In this document: piece after piece, positions 16,587 to 24,833 of the stretch | Layout: the number at the start of each line of letters is the position of its first letter | Numbering within the stretch: the first letter of the stretch is position 1 | Assembly: GCA_963765705.1 (NCBI GenBank) | Contig: CAVXXJ010000002.1 | Location: forward strand, 1 to 64,000 | Reading direction: 5' to 3' | Length of the DNA stretch: 64,000 nt | DNA from: Gaiellasilicea sp963765705 | GTDB taxonomy: Bacteria > Actinomycetota > Thermoleophilia > Gaiellales > Gaiellaceae | Notes under the pieces: model-generated | What the model was told of the DNA's origin: nothing | The model's input: the letters and a program-made list of their open reading frames with translations, nothing else | Databases searched by the model: none | Program-made: the position numbers and the translations under genes

Positions 16587-16796
16587 ATGAGAAAGGACGT
16601 CCGCGAGTTCATCCGCCGACTCGAAGCCGCTGGCCTGAGCGTCGAGCCGACACCGGGCCATTACCGCGTCCTGCGCGACGGCAAGCCGCTGCGGAGAGCC
16701 AACGGAATGCCCTTCATGTTGCCGTTCTCCCCCGACACGATCCGGTGGCGCAGAGCCGCGATCGTCGACCTGCGCAAGCTGGGCGTCGACGTCTAG
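16587..16796 (+). CDS. HicA-like small protein
   Basis: This 69-aa basic protein reads like the HicA/YcfA dsRBD-like fold: an N-terminal helix VREFIRRLEAAGLSV, then PTPGHYRVLRDGKPL with a His in the position of the HicA active site, and a C-terminal helix RRAAIVDLRKLGV. HicA toxins cleave mRNA and pair with HicB antitoxins. No HicB-like gene is adjacent, so it may be an orphan, a phage-derived protein or a simple nucleic-acid-binding protein. Confidence 0.5.
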   Translation: MRKDVREFIRRLEAAGLSVEPTPGHYRVLRDGKPLRRANGMPFMLPFSPDTIRWRRAAIVDLRKLGVDV

Positions 16797-16992
16797 CAGC
16801 CGACGTCTGGAGCGCGCGGCGGGTGGGACAATTCGCGCGGGAAGCGACTGAACTCGGCACGTAGACGGCCGCCGCTCGCCCGGGCCGTGTGTGCTCACTG
16901 CTGCGAGCTGGTCCTCGCTCCGGGACCAGGCGGTCGTCTCCACTTGTCCCCCGAGAGCCGGTGACGGTGGCCGAGCGCAGAGCTGGTGGCTG

Positions 16993-17644
16993 CTACGAAA
17001 ACAGCAGCTGAAAGCCGAGCATGAGCGCAAATGCGGTACCGCCGGCTAGGGCGACGACCCTCGTCGGCGTCGTTTCGAGCGCCGCGGGGAGCAGCTCCCC
17101 GAGCACCATCCACACCATTGCTCCTGCCGCGAATCCCAGCGCGACCGGGAGGATCGACGTGAATGTGTCGACGAACAGGAACGCGGGAACGGCCAGGAGT
17201 GGCTGCGGCAGGCTCGAGAAGATGCTCCATCCCGCCGCGGCGCTGACCGAGGTGCCACGTGGAACGAGGACGAGGCTGATAGCGAGCCCCTCGGGAATGT
17301 TGTGCACCGCGATAGCAATCGTGATCAGCAGGCCAAGCGTCGATCCATCGGCGAACGCAGCTCCGACCCCGATTCCTTCACCCGCGGAATGCACGGTCAT
17401 GACGCCGACGATCAGCAGCGCCTGTCGCGCGTCCTCGCCGCTCAACGATCCCAGCGTGTGTCCGTGGTCGTGCTGGAGGGTAGCGCTTCGCCGCGAGCAT
17501 CACGCCCGCCGCGACCGCGTTCGACGCTCCCAGCACGAACCGACCGGCGGAGCGGACGAAGAGTAGTGGCAGCGCGCCGAGCCCCGTCGCCAACGCCGTC
17601 ACGAGGGCGGCAACAAACACCGTGACAACGGTTGGCTCCCGCAA
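16993..17644 (-). pseudogene. Decayed ZIP-family metal transporter
   Basis: The C-terminal 150 residues (from SGEDARQALLIVGVMTVHSAGEG, with VHNIPEGLA) are a normal ZIP divalent-metal transporter end. The N-terminal helices are read in another frame from ATG 17644 (TGLGALPLLFVRSAGRF). The frames meet near 17465 around a His-rich loop (LQHDHGHTLG). The region normally containing further residues between GVMLAA and this loop is short, so there is an internal deletion as well as a one-base shift. ZIP proteins import Zn or Fe; this copy is unlikely to work. Confidence 0.75.
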
Positions 17645-17650
17645 GGTTGG

Positions 17651-18270
17651 TCAGCCGAAGCCGAGCAGGATCAGGGCCATGAGGGCGGTCAGGCCGATGT
17701 AGATCAGCCAGAGCTGCCGTGCCGTGTCGCGAATACGCGCCGTGATCGGCTCATGCTCGGGACCGGGAAGCTCAGACTCGATCAGCTGCCGCCCTCCGAC
17801 TCGAAGCCGGGGCAGGATCGCAATTGCGAGGACGATGATCCCCATCCCGCCAAACCACTGGGTCAGCTGCCGCCACATCAGAAGGCCCCGAGGCAGGTCA
17901 TCGATGTCAGTGAGGATGGTCGCGCCAGTCGTCGTGAAACCGGACATCGCCTCGAAATAAGCGTCGAGCGGACGGTCGAACTGTGGGTCGCCCGAGAGCA
18001 GATACGGAAGCGCGCCGACCCCGGCGACGACTCCCCAGGTGGAGAGCGACGACGAGATACCTCTCTCGCGGCCCGACCCGCTCCTTTCGCCCCGGAACAC
18101 GCTCCAGCGCGAGTCCAGCAACGAGGACGCTTGCCGCGGTAATCAGAAACGGCTAGGGCGACTCGCCGTAGCCGAACGTGACGGCTGCCGGGATCAGCGG
18201 CGTTAGCGCCAGGTACTTGGTGATAGAGCCGACAAGATCGAGCGCCGAGCCGACATCGACGTGCAGACTG
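17651..18270 (-). pseudogene. Broken TrkH-type K+ transporter fragment
   Basis: Three pieces of TrkH can be read. One is an N-terminal stretch LHVDVGSALDLVGSITKYLAL in the frame ending at 18153 with TAG where the family continues. The second is a short middle piece (FLITAASVLVAGLALERV) in the same frame after that stop. The third is 156 residues in another frame with the first selectivity loop MSGFTTTGATILTDIDDLPRG and LTQWFGGMGIIVLAIAILPRL. The last three pore repeats are absent after 17651. An in-frame stop, a frameshift and the missing C-terminal half make this a true pseudogene. Confidence 0.75.
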
Positions 18271-18363
18271 CGCCGGGAGGCGATCCGCGGTTTCAGAGCC
18301 TCGCGCTCTCCGATTGGGTTCACCGGGCGGGAGCCTACGCGCCGCCGACGACCGCGCCCTCGT

Positions 18364-19578
18364 TCACGACCCCGCCACCGCCGGCGCGGTTTGCGCACCG
18401 CGCTTCCCAGCTCGGTCAGCGACCAAGGGAAGCGTTCCTCCTTGAACAAGGAGCGAAGCCGCGGTCGCAACGAGCACAATCGCCATCACCGTGCCCGCCT
18501 CGTCGAAGCTCTCCAACGCCGGGTAGGCCGCAAGCAGAAGCGGCACCGCACCTTTGAGACCGCCCCAGGAGACAAGCGCGCGGTCTCGAGCTCGCAGGTC
18601 GCTCCCGACCAGGCAGAGCGAGGCAACGATGGGCCGAACGAGGAAGACCGTCACAACGGTGAGGACAATGCCGTAGCCGATGTCGTCGAGCCCAACGAGG
18701 GGAGCGAAAGCAGCCCCGAGCATGGCGAAGAGCAAAGGCTCAGAAATTCCCGAGAGAACCTCCGGCACGACGTGTTGGACGCCGTCCTGCCGCGCCCACG
18801 CATCTGAGAGCAGCAAGCCCGCGACATAGACAGCGAGGAAGCCGCTCCCGTGCAGTGACGCAGTCGCTGCTCCGAGCAACACGACGGCGAGGACGACCAC
18901 GGCGGCCTGGAGTCCGTCGTCGAGCTGGCGGGTGTACCGCAGGCCTGCGAGCAAAATCAGACCACCCGAGATGCCGGCGGCCGAACCGAACGCCAGCTCC
19001 TGCGCGAAGCGCCAGGCCGATTCCCCGTAGGACGCACCTGAGCTACCGACGGCTGCCGTGATGGCAACCATCAGCGCAATCCCAGCCGGGTCGTTGAACC
19101 CGGATTCGCCTTCGAGCACGGTACGCGCCCGCTCGGAGCCGCTTCTCCCGCGCAAGACCGCATAAACTGCCGCGGGGTCAGTTGGAGCGAGCGCTACGGC
19201 GACCAGGAGCGCGATCGACCAATCGAGCCCAAGCAGAAAATGGGCAATGAGGGCGAGGCCTCCGGCAGTCCCAATCGTCCCGAAGAGACCGAGCGTGAGA
19301 ATCGGCCGAGCGGCAGCCCGCGCCGAGCGGAAGCCAGTGCTGAGGCCGCCCTGGAAGAGGATCAAGAACAGGGCCACCGCGCCAATCTGCTCCAACGTGA
19401 CGATCGGTAGCTCCCCCGTCGGGGTAAAGCCGAGCAAACCGGCCACGATGCCGACCGCGAGGAACGCGGCCGGGCTCGGCAGGCGGATCCGCTGGAACAA
19501 GGGAACCGCAGCGAGCGCCGCCAGGAGAAGAGCGACGGCGAGAGCGAACTGGGGGAAGAAGTCGGCGTATTCGGACAT
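18364..19578 (-). CDS. CPA1-family Na+(K+)/H+ antiporter
   Basis: This 404-aa polytopic antiporter has about 12 helices. Conserved residues are the acidic motif VALAPTDPAAVYAVL, the segment EGESGFNDPAGIALM with ND pair, and WGGLKGAVPLLLAAYP. It exchanges Na+ or K+ for protons at the cytoplasmic membrane. It has no C-terminal TrkA-C domain. It lies beside the broken TrkH and ZIP genes, an old ion-homeostasis cluster near an island edge, but is itself intact. The start is ATG 19578. Confidence 0.88.
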   Translation of the reverse strand: MSEYADFFPQFALAVALLLAALAAVPLFQRIRLPSPAAFLAVGIVAGLLGFTPTGELPIVTLEQIGAVALFLILFQGGLSTGFRSARAAARPILTLGLFGTIGTAGGLALIAHFLLGLDWSIALLVAVALAPTDPAAVYAVLRGRSGSERARTVLEGESGFNDPAGIALMVAITAAVGSSGASYGESAWRFAQELAFGSAAGISGGLILLAGLRYTRQLDDGLQAAVVVLAVVLLGAATASLHGSGFLAVYVAGLLLSDAWARQDGVQHVVPEVLSGISEPLLFAMLGAAFAPLVGLDDIGYGIVLTVVTVFLVRPIVASLCLVGSDLRARDRALVSWGGLKGAVPLLLAAYPALESFDEAGTVMAIVLVATAASLLVQGGTLPLVADRAGKRGAQTAPAVAGS

Positions 19579-19681
19579 GGCGGGGAGTCGCCGACCAGAC
19601 TTCCCGGCACACCGCGTGCAAGGCTACCCGCCTCCGCTCTGCGAAGCGGCATTTCTCCGGAAGCGCCGTGCCTGAACCTGA

Positions 19682-19726
19682 ATGGTAAGGAGGGGGTCGA
19701 CGGTTCGAGTCCGTCAGAGGGCTTCA
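19682..19726 (+). other. tRNA-Thr(GGT) 3' fragment
   Basis: The fragment begins at the anticodon loop ATGGTAA, continues through GGAGG (the 3' side of the anticodon stem), a variable loop, a perfect T-arm (GACGG-TTCGAGT-CCGTC, 19699-19715) and the acceptor strand AGAGGGC plus T, then TCA. The 5' half is absent: the preceding bases pair only partly with GGAGG. This is the shape left by site-specific integration at a tRNA anticodon loop. The first 15 bases match 1-15 in inverted orientation. The remaining 19579-19911 shows no gene. Confidence 0.6.
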
Positions 19727-19911
19727 CAAGCGGCCGGCAAATGGCATTTTCCTGGTCGAACAGCGTGCGACCGTCGCCGTGCGACCTACGAATCCGGATA
19801 GTTATCCGCGACGGCAGGCCGCGACGCTTCTCTTTTGGCCGGGGACGATCAATACTGAATCTCCGCGTTTTAGTTGTCACCTGATGGATGAGACGAGGAG
19901 GTTGGTTCCCC

Positions 19912-20529
19912 ATGCGGAAGAAGATTCTCTGGGTTGCGGCGGCACTGGTGCTGATCGCCATCCCTGGTGTGATCGGGCTCGTTGCGCTCCGCGGGGACGA
20001 CAGCTCGAGCTCGGCTCGGCGCGCCGCCGCATTGGTCGCCCCGGGGGGAAGCGCGACGGCGTATCAGCTACAGCTGACACAAGCCCTCGTGGGCACGAAC
20101 GACATCAAGGACGCGATCGTGGTCGAGTCCTTCTCCTTCGGTGTCGAGAACCCGACGACGATCGGCAGCGCCACCGGCGGAGCGGGCGCGGGCAAGATCA
20201 AGTTCAACGAGTTTCAGATCACCAAGAAGGTCGACAATGCCTCGCCTTTGTTCTTCAAGCAGGCAGCCAGCGGCGCTCATTACAAGAAGGCCGTCCTCAC
20301 GCTCCGAAACCCGGGAGACAAGGACCCGTACATGACGTACACGTTCGACACGGCGTTCATCACGAAAATCGACCACAGCGGGGGGAGCCCTGAGCTCGCC
20401 GGCGAGCAGGTCACGTTCGTCTTCGGGAAGCTCGTGATGGAGAGCGCCGGCAAGAGTGCCGACGGCGTTGCGGCCAAGGTAACGACCGGGTGGAACCAGG
20501 TCACGAACGTGAGCGACGACAAGCCGTAG
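19912..20529 (+). CDS. Hcp-like (T6SS tube-family) protein with N-terminal membrane anchor
   Basis: This 205-aa protein starts with a hydrophobic helix (ILWVAAALVLIAIPGVIGLVA) that should act as a signal or anchor. It is followed by a domain with the Hcp pattern: VESFSFGVENP, KIKFNEFQITKKVD, LFFKQAASGAHYKKAVLTLR, YMTYTFDTAFITKID and EQVTFVFGKLVME. Hcp proteins form hexameric tubes in type VI secretion; other T6SS genes are absent here and T6SS is not typical of Gram-positive bacteria. The start is ATG 19912 with GAGGAGG upstream. It is a single-gene unit followed by a strong hairpin. The role is unknown. Confidence 0.75.
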   Translation: MRKKILWVAAALVLIAIPGVIGLVALRGDDSSSSARRAAALVAPGGSATAYQLQLTQALVGTNDIKDAIVVESFSFGVENPTTIGSATGGAGAGKIKFNEFQITKKVDNASPLFFKQAASGAHYKKAVLTLRNPGDKDPYMTYTFDTAFITKIDHSGGSPELAGEQVTFVFGKLVMESAGKSADGVAAKVTTGWNQVTNVSDDKP

Positions 20530-20541
20530 CTCTTTCAGGTC

Positions 20542-20570
20542 GCGCCCCGGGCCTTCGCGGCCCGGGGCGC
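20542..20570. terminator. Hairpin terminator between convergent genes
   Basis: A perfect 12-bp stem (GCGCCCCGGGCC/GGCCCGGGGCGC) with loop TTCGC lies just after the Hcp-like gene and before the end of the minus-strand PrsW-STAND gene. It could serve both directions. A T-rich run is only weakly present. Confidence 0.75.
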
Positions 20571-20588
20571 ATTACTTCTTGGCGGGCG

Positions 20589-23459
20589 TTAGGCCGCGGG
20601 CTCCAGCAGTTGTTCGCATTGCGCGACGAGCGCGGCGTCGCCCCGCTCGCGCGCGATCACGAGCGCTTCCTCGACCAGCTCGCGGTCGCCGCGGATCTCG
20701 CCGAGGCGGAGCAGCGCAACCGAGGTCGTCCACGAGTCCTCGAGCCCGCGCGCGAGCTCGAGCGCCTCGACGTAGCTGGCCTCGTCGCGGTCGACGCGCC
20801 CGAGCAGCAGCAGTGAGTTCGCGACCAGGCGCTCGTCTCCGAGCTCGCGGCGCAGCGCGAGTCCCTGCTCGAACAACTCTTTCGCCTTCCCGTCCCCGCC
20901 CGTCGAGGCCAGCTCGGCGAGGACGTTGAGGGCGCCCGAGGCGGCGACCTTGTCGCCTTCGGCGCTCGCCAGCCGCAGCGCGTCCTCCGCGTTCGAGCGC
21001 GCCTCGTCGGTCCGGTCGGCCACCATCCCGAGCCAGGCGAGCTGCGCGAGCGCCGCGCCTTCCTGCCGCTCGTCGCCGAGCTCACGGGCCAGCCCCAGGC
21101 AGCGCTCGAAGTGCTGCTCCGCCCCAGTGAAGTCGCCGAGACCGAGCGCGGCGTAGCCCGCCGCGAACTCGGCCTTCGCTCGAACCGCTGCCGGAACGCC
21201 GTCCGGCTCGGTCAGCGCCCGTTCCAGCCACTGTCGTCCTTCCGCCATCAACCCTCGTGCACTCCAGAAGCGGACGAGGCCGCCGGCGAGCCGGAGTCCG
21301 AGCTCGAGCTGGCCGGCTTCTCTCGCCCAGCCCAGCGCAGCACGGATGTTGACGTTCTCCTCGCTCAGCCGCGCCAGCCAGAAGGCCTGCTCGGGGCTGC
21401 TCAGCGCGGGCTCGGCTCGCTCGGCAAGTGCGACGAAGTGCTCTGCGTGGCGCCGCCGGACCGCGTCGGCCTCGGGTCGCTCGCGCAACCGTTCCCGGGC
21501 GAACTCGCGGATCGTCTCGAGCATCTCGACGCGAGAGGCGCCTCCGACGCCTACACCACGACGGACGAGGCTCTTCTCGGCGAGCGAGGCGATGCCCTCG
21601 ACGACGCCGACGACCCCGTCGCCGCAGACGAACTCGGCGGCCCGCAGCGCCGACCCTCCCTCAAAGACCGACAGCCGCCCGAGCAGCGCTCGCTCGTCGG
21701 CATCGAGGAGCTCGTAGCTCCACGTGATCGTCTCGCGGAGCGGCGAAGCCTCGGTCGGCGCCTCGAGGCGGGCGAGAATCTCAGCCGGCGAGAGCAGCCG
21801 AATCCGCGCAGCGGTGAGCTCGATCGCCAGCGGCAGGCCGTCCAGCCGCCGGGTGATCTCGGCGATCGGCTCCCGGGTCTCGTCCGTGATCCGGAACTCG
21901 GGATCGACCGCCCGCGCCCGCTCTTCGAAGAGCTCGAGCGCGCCCCGCTCGGGCAGCGGCGACACGGGGAGCTCGTGTTCGCCGGGAACGCGCAGCGCCT
22001 CGCGGCTCGTCGCGATCACGCGCACGCGCGGGACGGCCTCGAGCAGCTCGGCGACGACGCCGGCCGCAGCCGTCACCTGCTCGAAGTTGTCGAGGAACAG
22101 CAGCAACTGCTTGTCCCTCAAGTAGTCCTTCAGCGGCTCGAGCGGCGTCTCGCCCTCGCGCTGGGCGACGCCGAGGACCTCCGCGATCGCAGCCGGGACC
22201 AGCGCCGGATCACGGATCGGAGCCAGCGCGACCAAGAAGGCGCCGCTGCCGAAGCGCTCGCGCAGCTTGTGCGCCGCCTCGAGTGCGAGCCGGCTCTTTC
22301 CGGTCCCGCCGGGCCCCGTGAGCGTGATCAGCCGAGCGTCGAGGCCGAGCAGCGTGGCCAGCTCGTCCTCGCGCGCAAGCAGCGGCGTCGCCGGCTGCGG
22401 CAAGTTTCCGGCGCCGGCGTCGAAGACCGCGAGAGTGGCGATCTCGCGCCGCAGCCGCTGCACCCGCTCCCAGTCGCCGCTGCGCCGCTTCGTCCGCCAC
22501 TTCAGCAGTCCGAGCGTCGCCAGCTCGCCCTGCAGCCGGCGCTGGTGGCGCCAGCGCTCGAACTCGCCTTGCTTGAGGAGCTCCCACGACGGCCTCAGCA
22601 CTGCGGCGTCGAACTCGTCCGCGAGCTCCTCGCGGATGATCCGCCGCTGGTACCGGATCCAGAGGACGATCGCGGCGAGGAACATCGCGATCACGTACAG
22701 GTCGAGCACGTTCGTGACGGTCACGAGCGTGGAAGCCGTGTCCTCCATGCCCGGGTCGACGATCTGCCCGCGCGTCCAGGCCGCCGTCTGGTCGAGCCCG
22801 TAGCGGAGCGCGAGGACGGCCTCGACGAGACCGTTGTTGATCGCGTGCATCAGCGCGGCGGCTGCGAATCCGACGAGCGGGAAGAGCACCTTGCCCGCGC
22901 GGCTCGTCGTCCACGTCGCCGCGCCGAGCCCGGCCCCGAACGCCGCCGTCCAGAGTGGGTGGTGGAGCATGGCCGGCCCGAAGAAGTCCCGACGGTGGAG
23001 GAAGACGTCGACGCCCCTCTGCAGCCCCTGGTTCTGAGCCTCGTTGACGAAGTAGAAGACGTCTTCGGTGAACGCGAAGCCGAGCCCGACCGCGGCGCCG
23101 TAAACGATTCCGCTCGTGACCCCTTCGAAGATGGTCAGGCCGAGGCGCTTGCCGATCCAGCGGATCGGGCCGACGGCCGCCAGTAGCGCAAGGCCCTTCG
23201 CGCCCTCCTCGACGAGCGGCGGCGCGATCGCGTTCCCGAAGACGTCGCGCGCAGTGTCGGAGAGCATCGCGCGCACGATCCGATTGCCCGCCAGGGCGAT
23301 CAGCGCCGCGCCGGTCGCGCCCCAGCCGACCATCACCGCCAGCAGCCCGAGCGGCTCGCGCCCGTAGGGGTCGGCCAGCCGGATCAGCAGCAGGACGACG
23401 ATCGCCTGGACGACCGCGTAGCTGACGTAGAAGCCCGGGTTGTTCAAGACCTCGGTCAT
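20589..23459 (-). CDS. Fusion of PrsW-type intramembrane protease and STAND ATPase with TPR-like tail
   Basis: This is a 956-aa protein. Residues 1 to about 270 are a polytopic PrsW-family glutamic protease with the Glu-Glu motif PPLVEEGAKG (residues 84-85), GFAFTEDVFYF, HHPLWTAAFGAGLG and HAINNG. After a charged linker, a STAND/AfsR-like NTPase follows: LLAREDELATLLG, Walker A TLTGPGGTGKSRLALEA (about 380-390), Walker B LLLFLDNFEQV, ATSREALRVPGE and GLPLAIELTAARI. The last 300 residues are helical repeats of TPR type. PrsW cleaves anti-sigma factors in other bacteria; STAND proteins switch on ligand binding. The fusion suggests proteolysis gated by an ATPase sensor. The gene is intact over 2.9 kb. 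Confidence 0.85.
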   Translation of the reverse strand: MTEVLNNPGFYVSYAVVQAIVVLLLIRLADPYGREPLGLLAVMVGWGATGAALIALAGNRIVRAMLSDTARDVFGNAIAPPLVEEGAKGLALLAAVGPIRWIGKRLGLTIFEGVTSGIVYGAAVGLGFAFTEDVFYFVNEAQNQGLQRGVDVFLHRRDFFGPAMLHHPLWTAAFGAGLGAATWTTSRAGKVLFPLVGFAAAALMHAINNGLVEAVLALRYGLDQTAAWTRGQIVDPGMEDTASTLVTVTNVLDLYVIAMFLAAIVLWIRYQRRIIREELADEFDAAVLRPSWELLKQGEFERWRHQRRLQGELATLGLLKWRTKRRSGDWERVQRLRREIATLAVFDAGAGNLPQPATPLLAREDELATLLGLDARLITLTGPGGTGKSRLALEAAHKLRERFGSGAFLVALAPIRDPALVPAAIAEVLGVAQREGETPLEPLKDYLRDKQLLLFLDNFEQVTAAAGVVAELLEAVPRVRVIATSREALRVPGEHELPVSPLPERGALELFEERARAVDPEFRITDETREPIAEITRRLDGLPLAIELTAARIRLLSPAEILARLEAPTEASPLRETITWSYELLDADERALLGRLSVFEGGSALRAAEFVCGDGVVGVVEGIASLAEKSLVRRGVGVGGASRVEMLETIREFARERLRERPEADAVRRRHAEHFVALAERAEPALSSPEQAFWLARLSEENVNIRAALGWAREAGQLELGLRLAGGLVRFWSARGLMAEGRQWLERALTEPDGVPAAVRAKAEFAAGYAALGLGDFTGAEQHFERCLGLARELGDERQEGAALAQLAWLGMVADRTDEARSNAEDALRLASAEGDKVAASGALNVLAELASTGGDGKAKELFEQGLALRRELGDERLVANSLLLLGRVDRDEASYVEALELARGLEDSWTTSVALLRLGEIRGDRELVEEALVIARERGDAALVAQCEQLLEPAA

Positions 23460-23523
23460 CGGCTACCTGGAAGAAAACACGGTTGCGGGCCGTCTTGACA
23501 AGGCACGTACCCGGGAGCACTAC

Positions 23524-23554
23524 GAAGAGGGGCGGCCCGGGGCCGCCCCTCTTC
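23524..23554 (-). terminator. Strong hairpin terminator after the CARDB gene
   Basis: A perfect 14-bp stem (GAAGAGGGGCGGCC/GGCCGCCCCTCTTC) with a 3-base loop lies downstream of the minus-strand gene ending at 23574 and upstream of the PrsW-STAND gene, which therefore has its own promoter within about 65 bases. Confidence 0.75.
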
Positions 23555-23573
23555 TCGGGCGATGCAGTCCGGA

Positions 23574-24614
23574 TCAGCCGACCCGGGTGACGACCACCGT
23601 CATCGAGTAGCTCGCGTCGCCGTTCGAGTACGTGCGGGTGTCGTTGAAGCTCCCGCCGACGGCCGGAGCCCGCGAGGCGAGGTACGCGGGGCTGAAGGTC
23701 CAGGTCTGCGAACCGAGCAGGTCGTCCTGGCCGATCGAGGCGAGGGAGTCGAGGAGGTCGCCGATCTTGTTGGTCGCGGTGCCGAGCCAGAACGCGTCCC
23801 CCGTGTCGACGATGATCCCGCCGAGGCCGTGGAACACATAGGCAACCTTGGCAAGCGTCTCCTGCGGCTGGCCCAGGTCGTGCTCCCAGAGGTCGACGCT
23901 GAAGCCCATCCCGGCCGGCGCGGGACCGCCCGAGCAGGAGAAGTACAGGCAGCCCTCGCCCGCGTTGAAGGACGCCGTGTCGCCGGAGTCGATGTCGCCG
24001 AAGGTGTGGCTGACGGTCGACACATCGGTCCCCGTCACCCCCACGCCGTTGAAGACCCAGTACGGCTCGTCCGAGCCGAGCCAGTCGACGCCGCTCTCGT
24101 CGTTCGCATGGAACGAGACGGCCTTCACCGTGTACTTCGGCTGCGTCGGGCACGACGTGGATGTCAGGCCGGTCGCCCAGCGGACGTTGTCGAATTCCGA
24201 CGACTCGAACACGACGCGGCCCGAGTCGGCCGTGAAGCGCACGGCGAGGTAGCAGTTCGTGCGCAGGATGTGGATCGTCTCCGACCGGGACGCCCCGGCG
24301 GCGAGGCCTGCCTGGTACGAGTCCTTGAGCAAGGCCGTGCCGTCCTGCTGGACCGCGACACGGAAGTTCCCGGAGGGAGCATTGCCGCGGTTCGTGACGG
24401 TGTAGCTGATGGCCCAGTCGTTGACGAGCGTCCCCCCGGTGATCGACGCGTTGCCGATCACGAGGTTCGGCTTCGGCGGCGGCACGTTCGGGTCGCTCCC
24501 GTCGCCGGGGTCGATGGGCAGCGCGCTCGCCGCCGAAGCGAGGCAGAGCGCCGACAGCGCGGCGATCGCCAGGAACGCAATGCGCCGGAAGATGTGGGTG
24601 GTGTGCATGGTCAT
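23574..24614 (-). CDS. Secreted protein with CARDB-type domain
   Basis: This 346-aa protein has a clear signal peptide (IFRRIAFLAIAALSALCLASAASA). A CARDB-like adhesion domain follows (PNLVIGNASITGGTLVNDWAISYTVTNRGNAPSG) and then a C-terminal region of unknown fold with aromatic-rich segments. Six to eight cysteines suggest disulfides outside the cell. The start is ATG 24614, with AAGGAGG just before; a second ATG two codons on is equally good. It is a single gene with its own terminator, divergent from the RTX-type gene. It is likely to act at the surface; no enzymatic motif is seen. Confidence 0.7.
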   Translation of the reverse strand: MTMHTTHIFRRIAFLAIAALSALCLASAASALPIDPGDGSDPNVPPPKPNLVIGNASITGGTLVNDWAISYTVTNRGNAPSGNFRVAVQQDGTALLKDSYQAGLAAGASRSETIHILRTNCYLAVRFTADSGRVVFESSEFDNVRWATGLTSTSCPTQPKYTVKAVSFHANDESGVDWLGSDEPYWVFNGVGVTGTDVSTVSHTFGDIDSGDTASFNAGEGCLYFSCSGGPAPAGMGFSVDLWEHDLGQPQETLAKVAYVFHGLGGIIVDTGDAFWLGTATNKIGDLLDSLASIGQDDLLGSQTWTFSPAYLASRAPAVGGSFNDTRTYSNGDASYSMTVVVTRVG

Positions 24615-24833
24615 ATCCCCTCCTTGAGTGTCCAGGCGGTTTGCCTGTTGGGAGGAGAGACACCGGCGGGTCCGGTCTATTCCCGACTCGGCAACAAACC
24701 GGTGAACACGATCGACCACAGCAGCGGGAATTTCCCGGCGGCGGCGGCGTCCATAGACCCGACACCGCACACCGCCAAGAGAGGCAGCCGTGCTCGCGTC
24801 ACGGCCGACTGTTCTCTCGAGAGAGGGGAAACG

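Noticed and set aside
21111..23186. A 691-codon open frame antisense to the PrsW-STAND gene
   Set aside because: Low-complexity Arg/Glu/Leu-rich translation, no signature, fully inside a well-supported gene.
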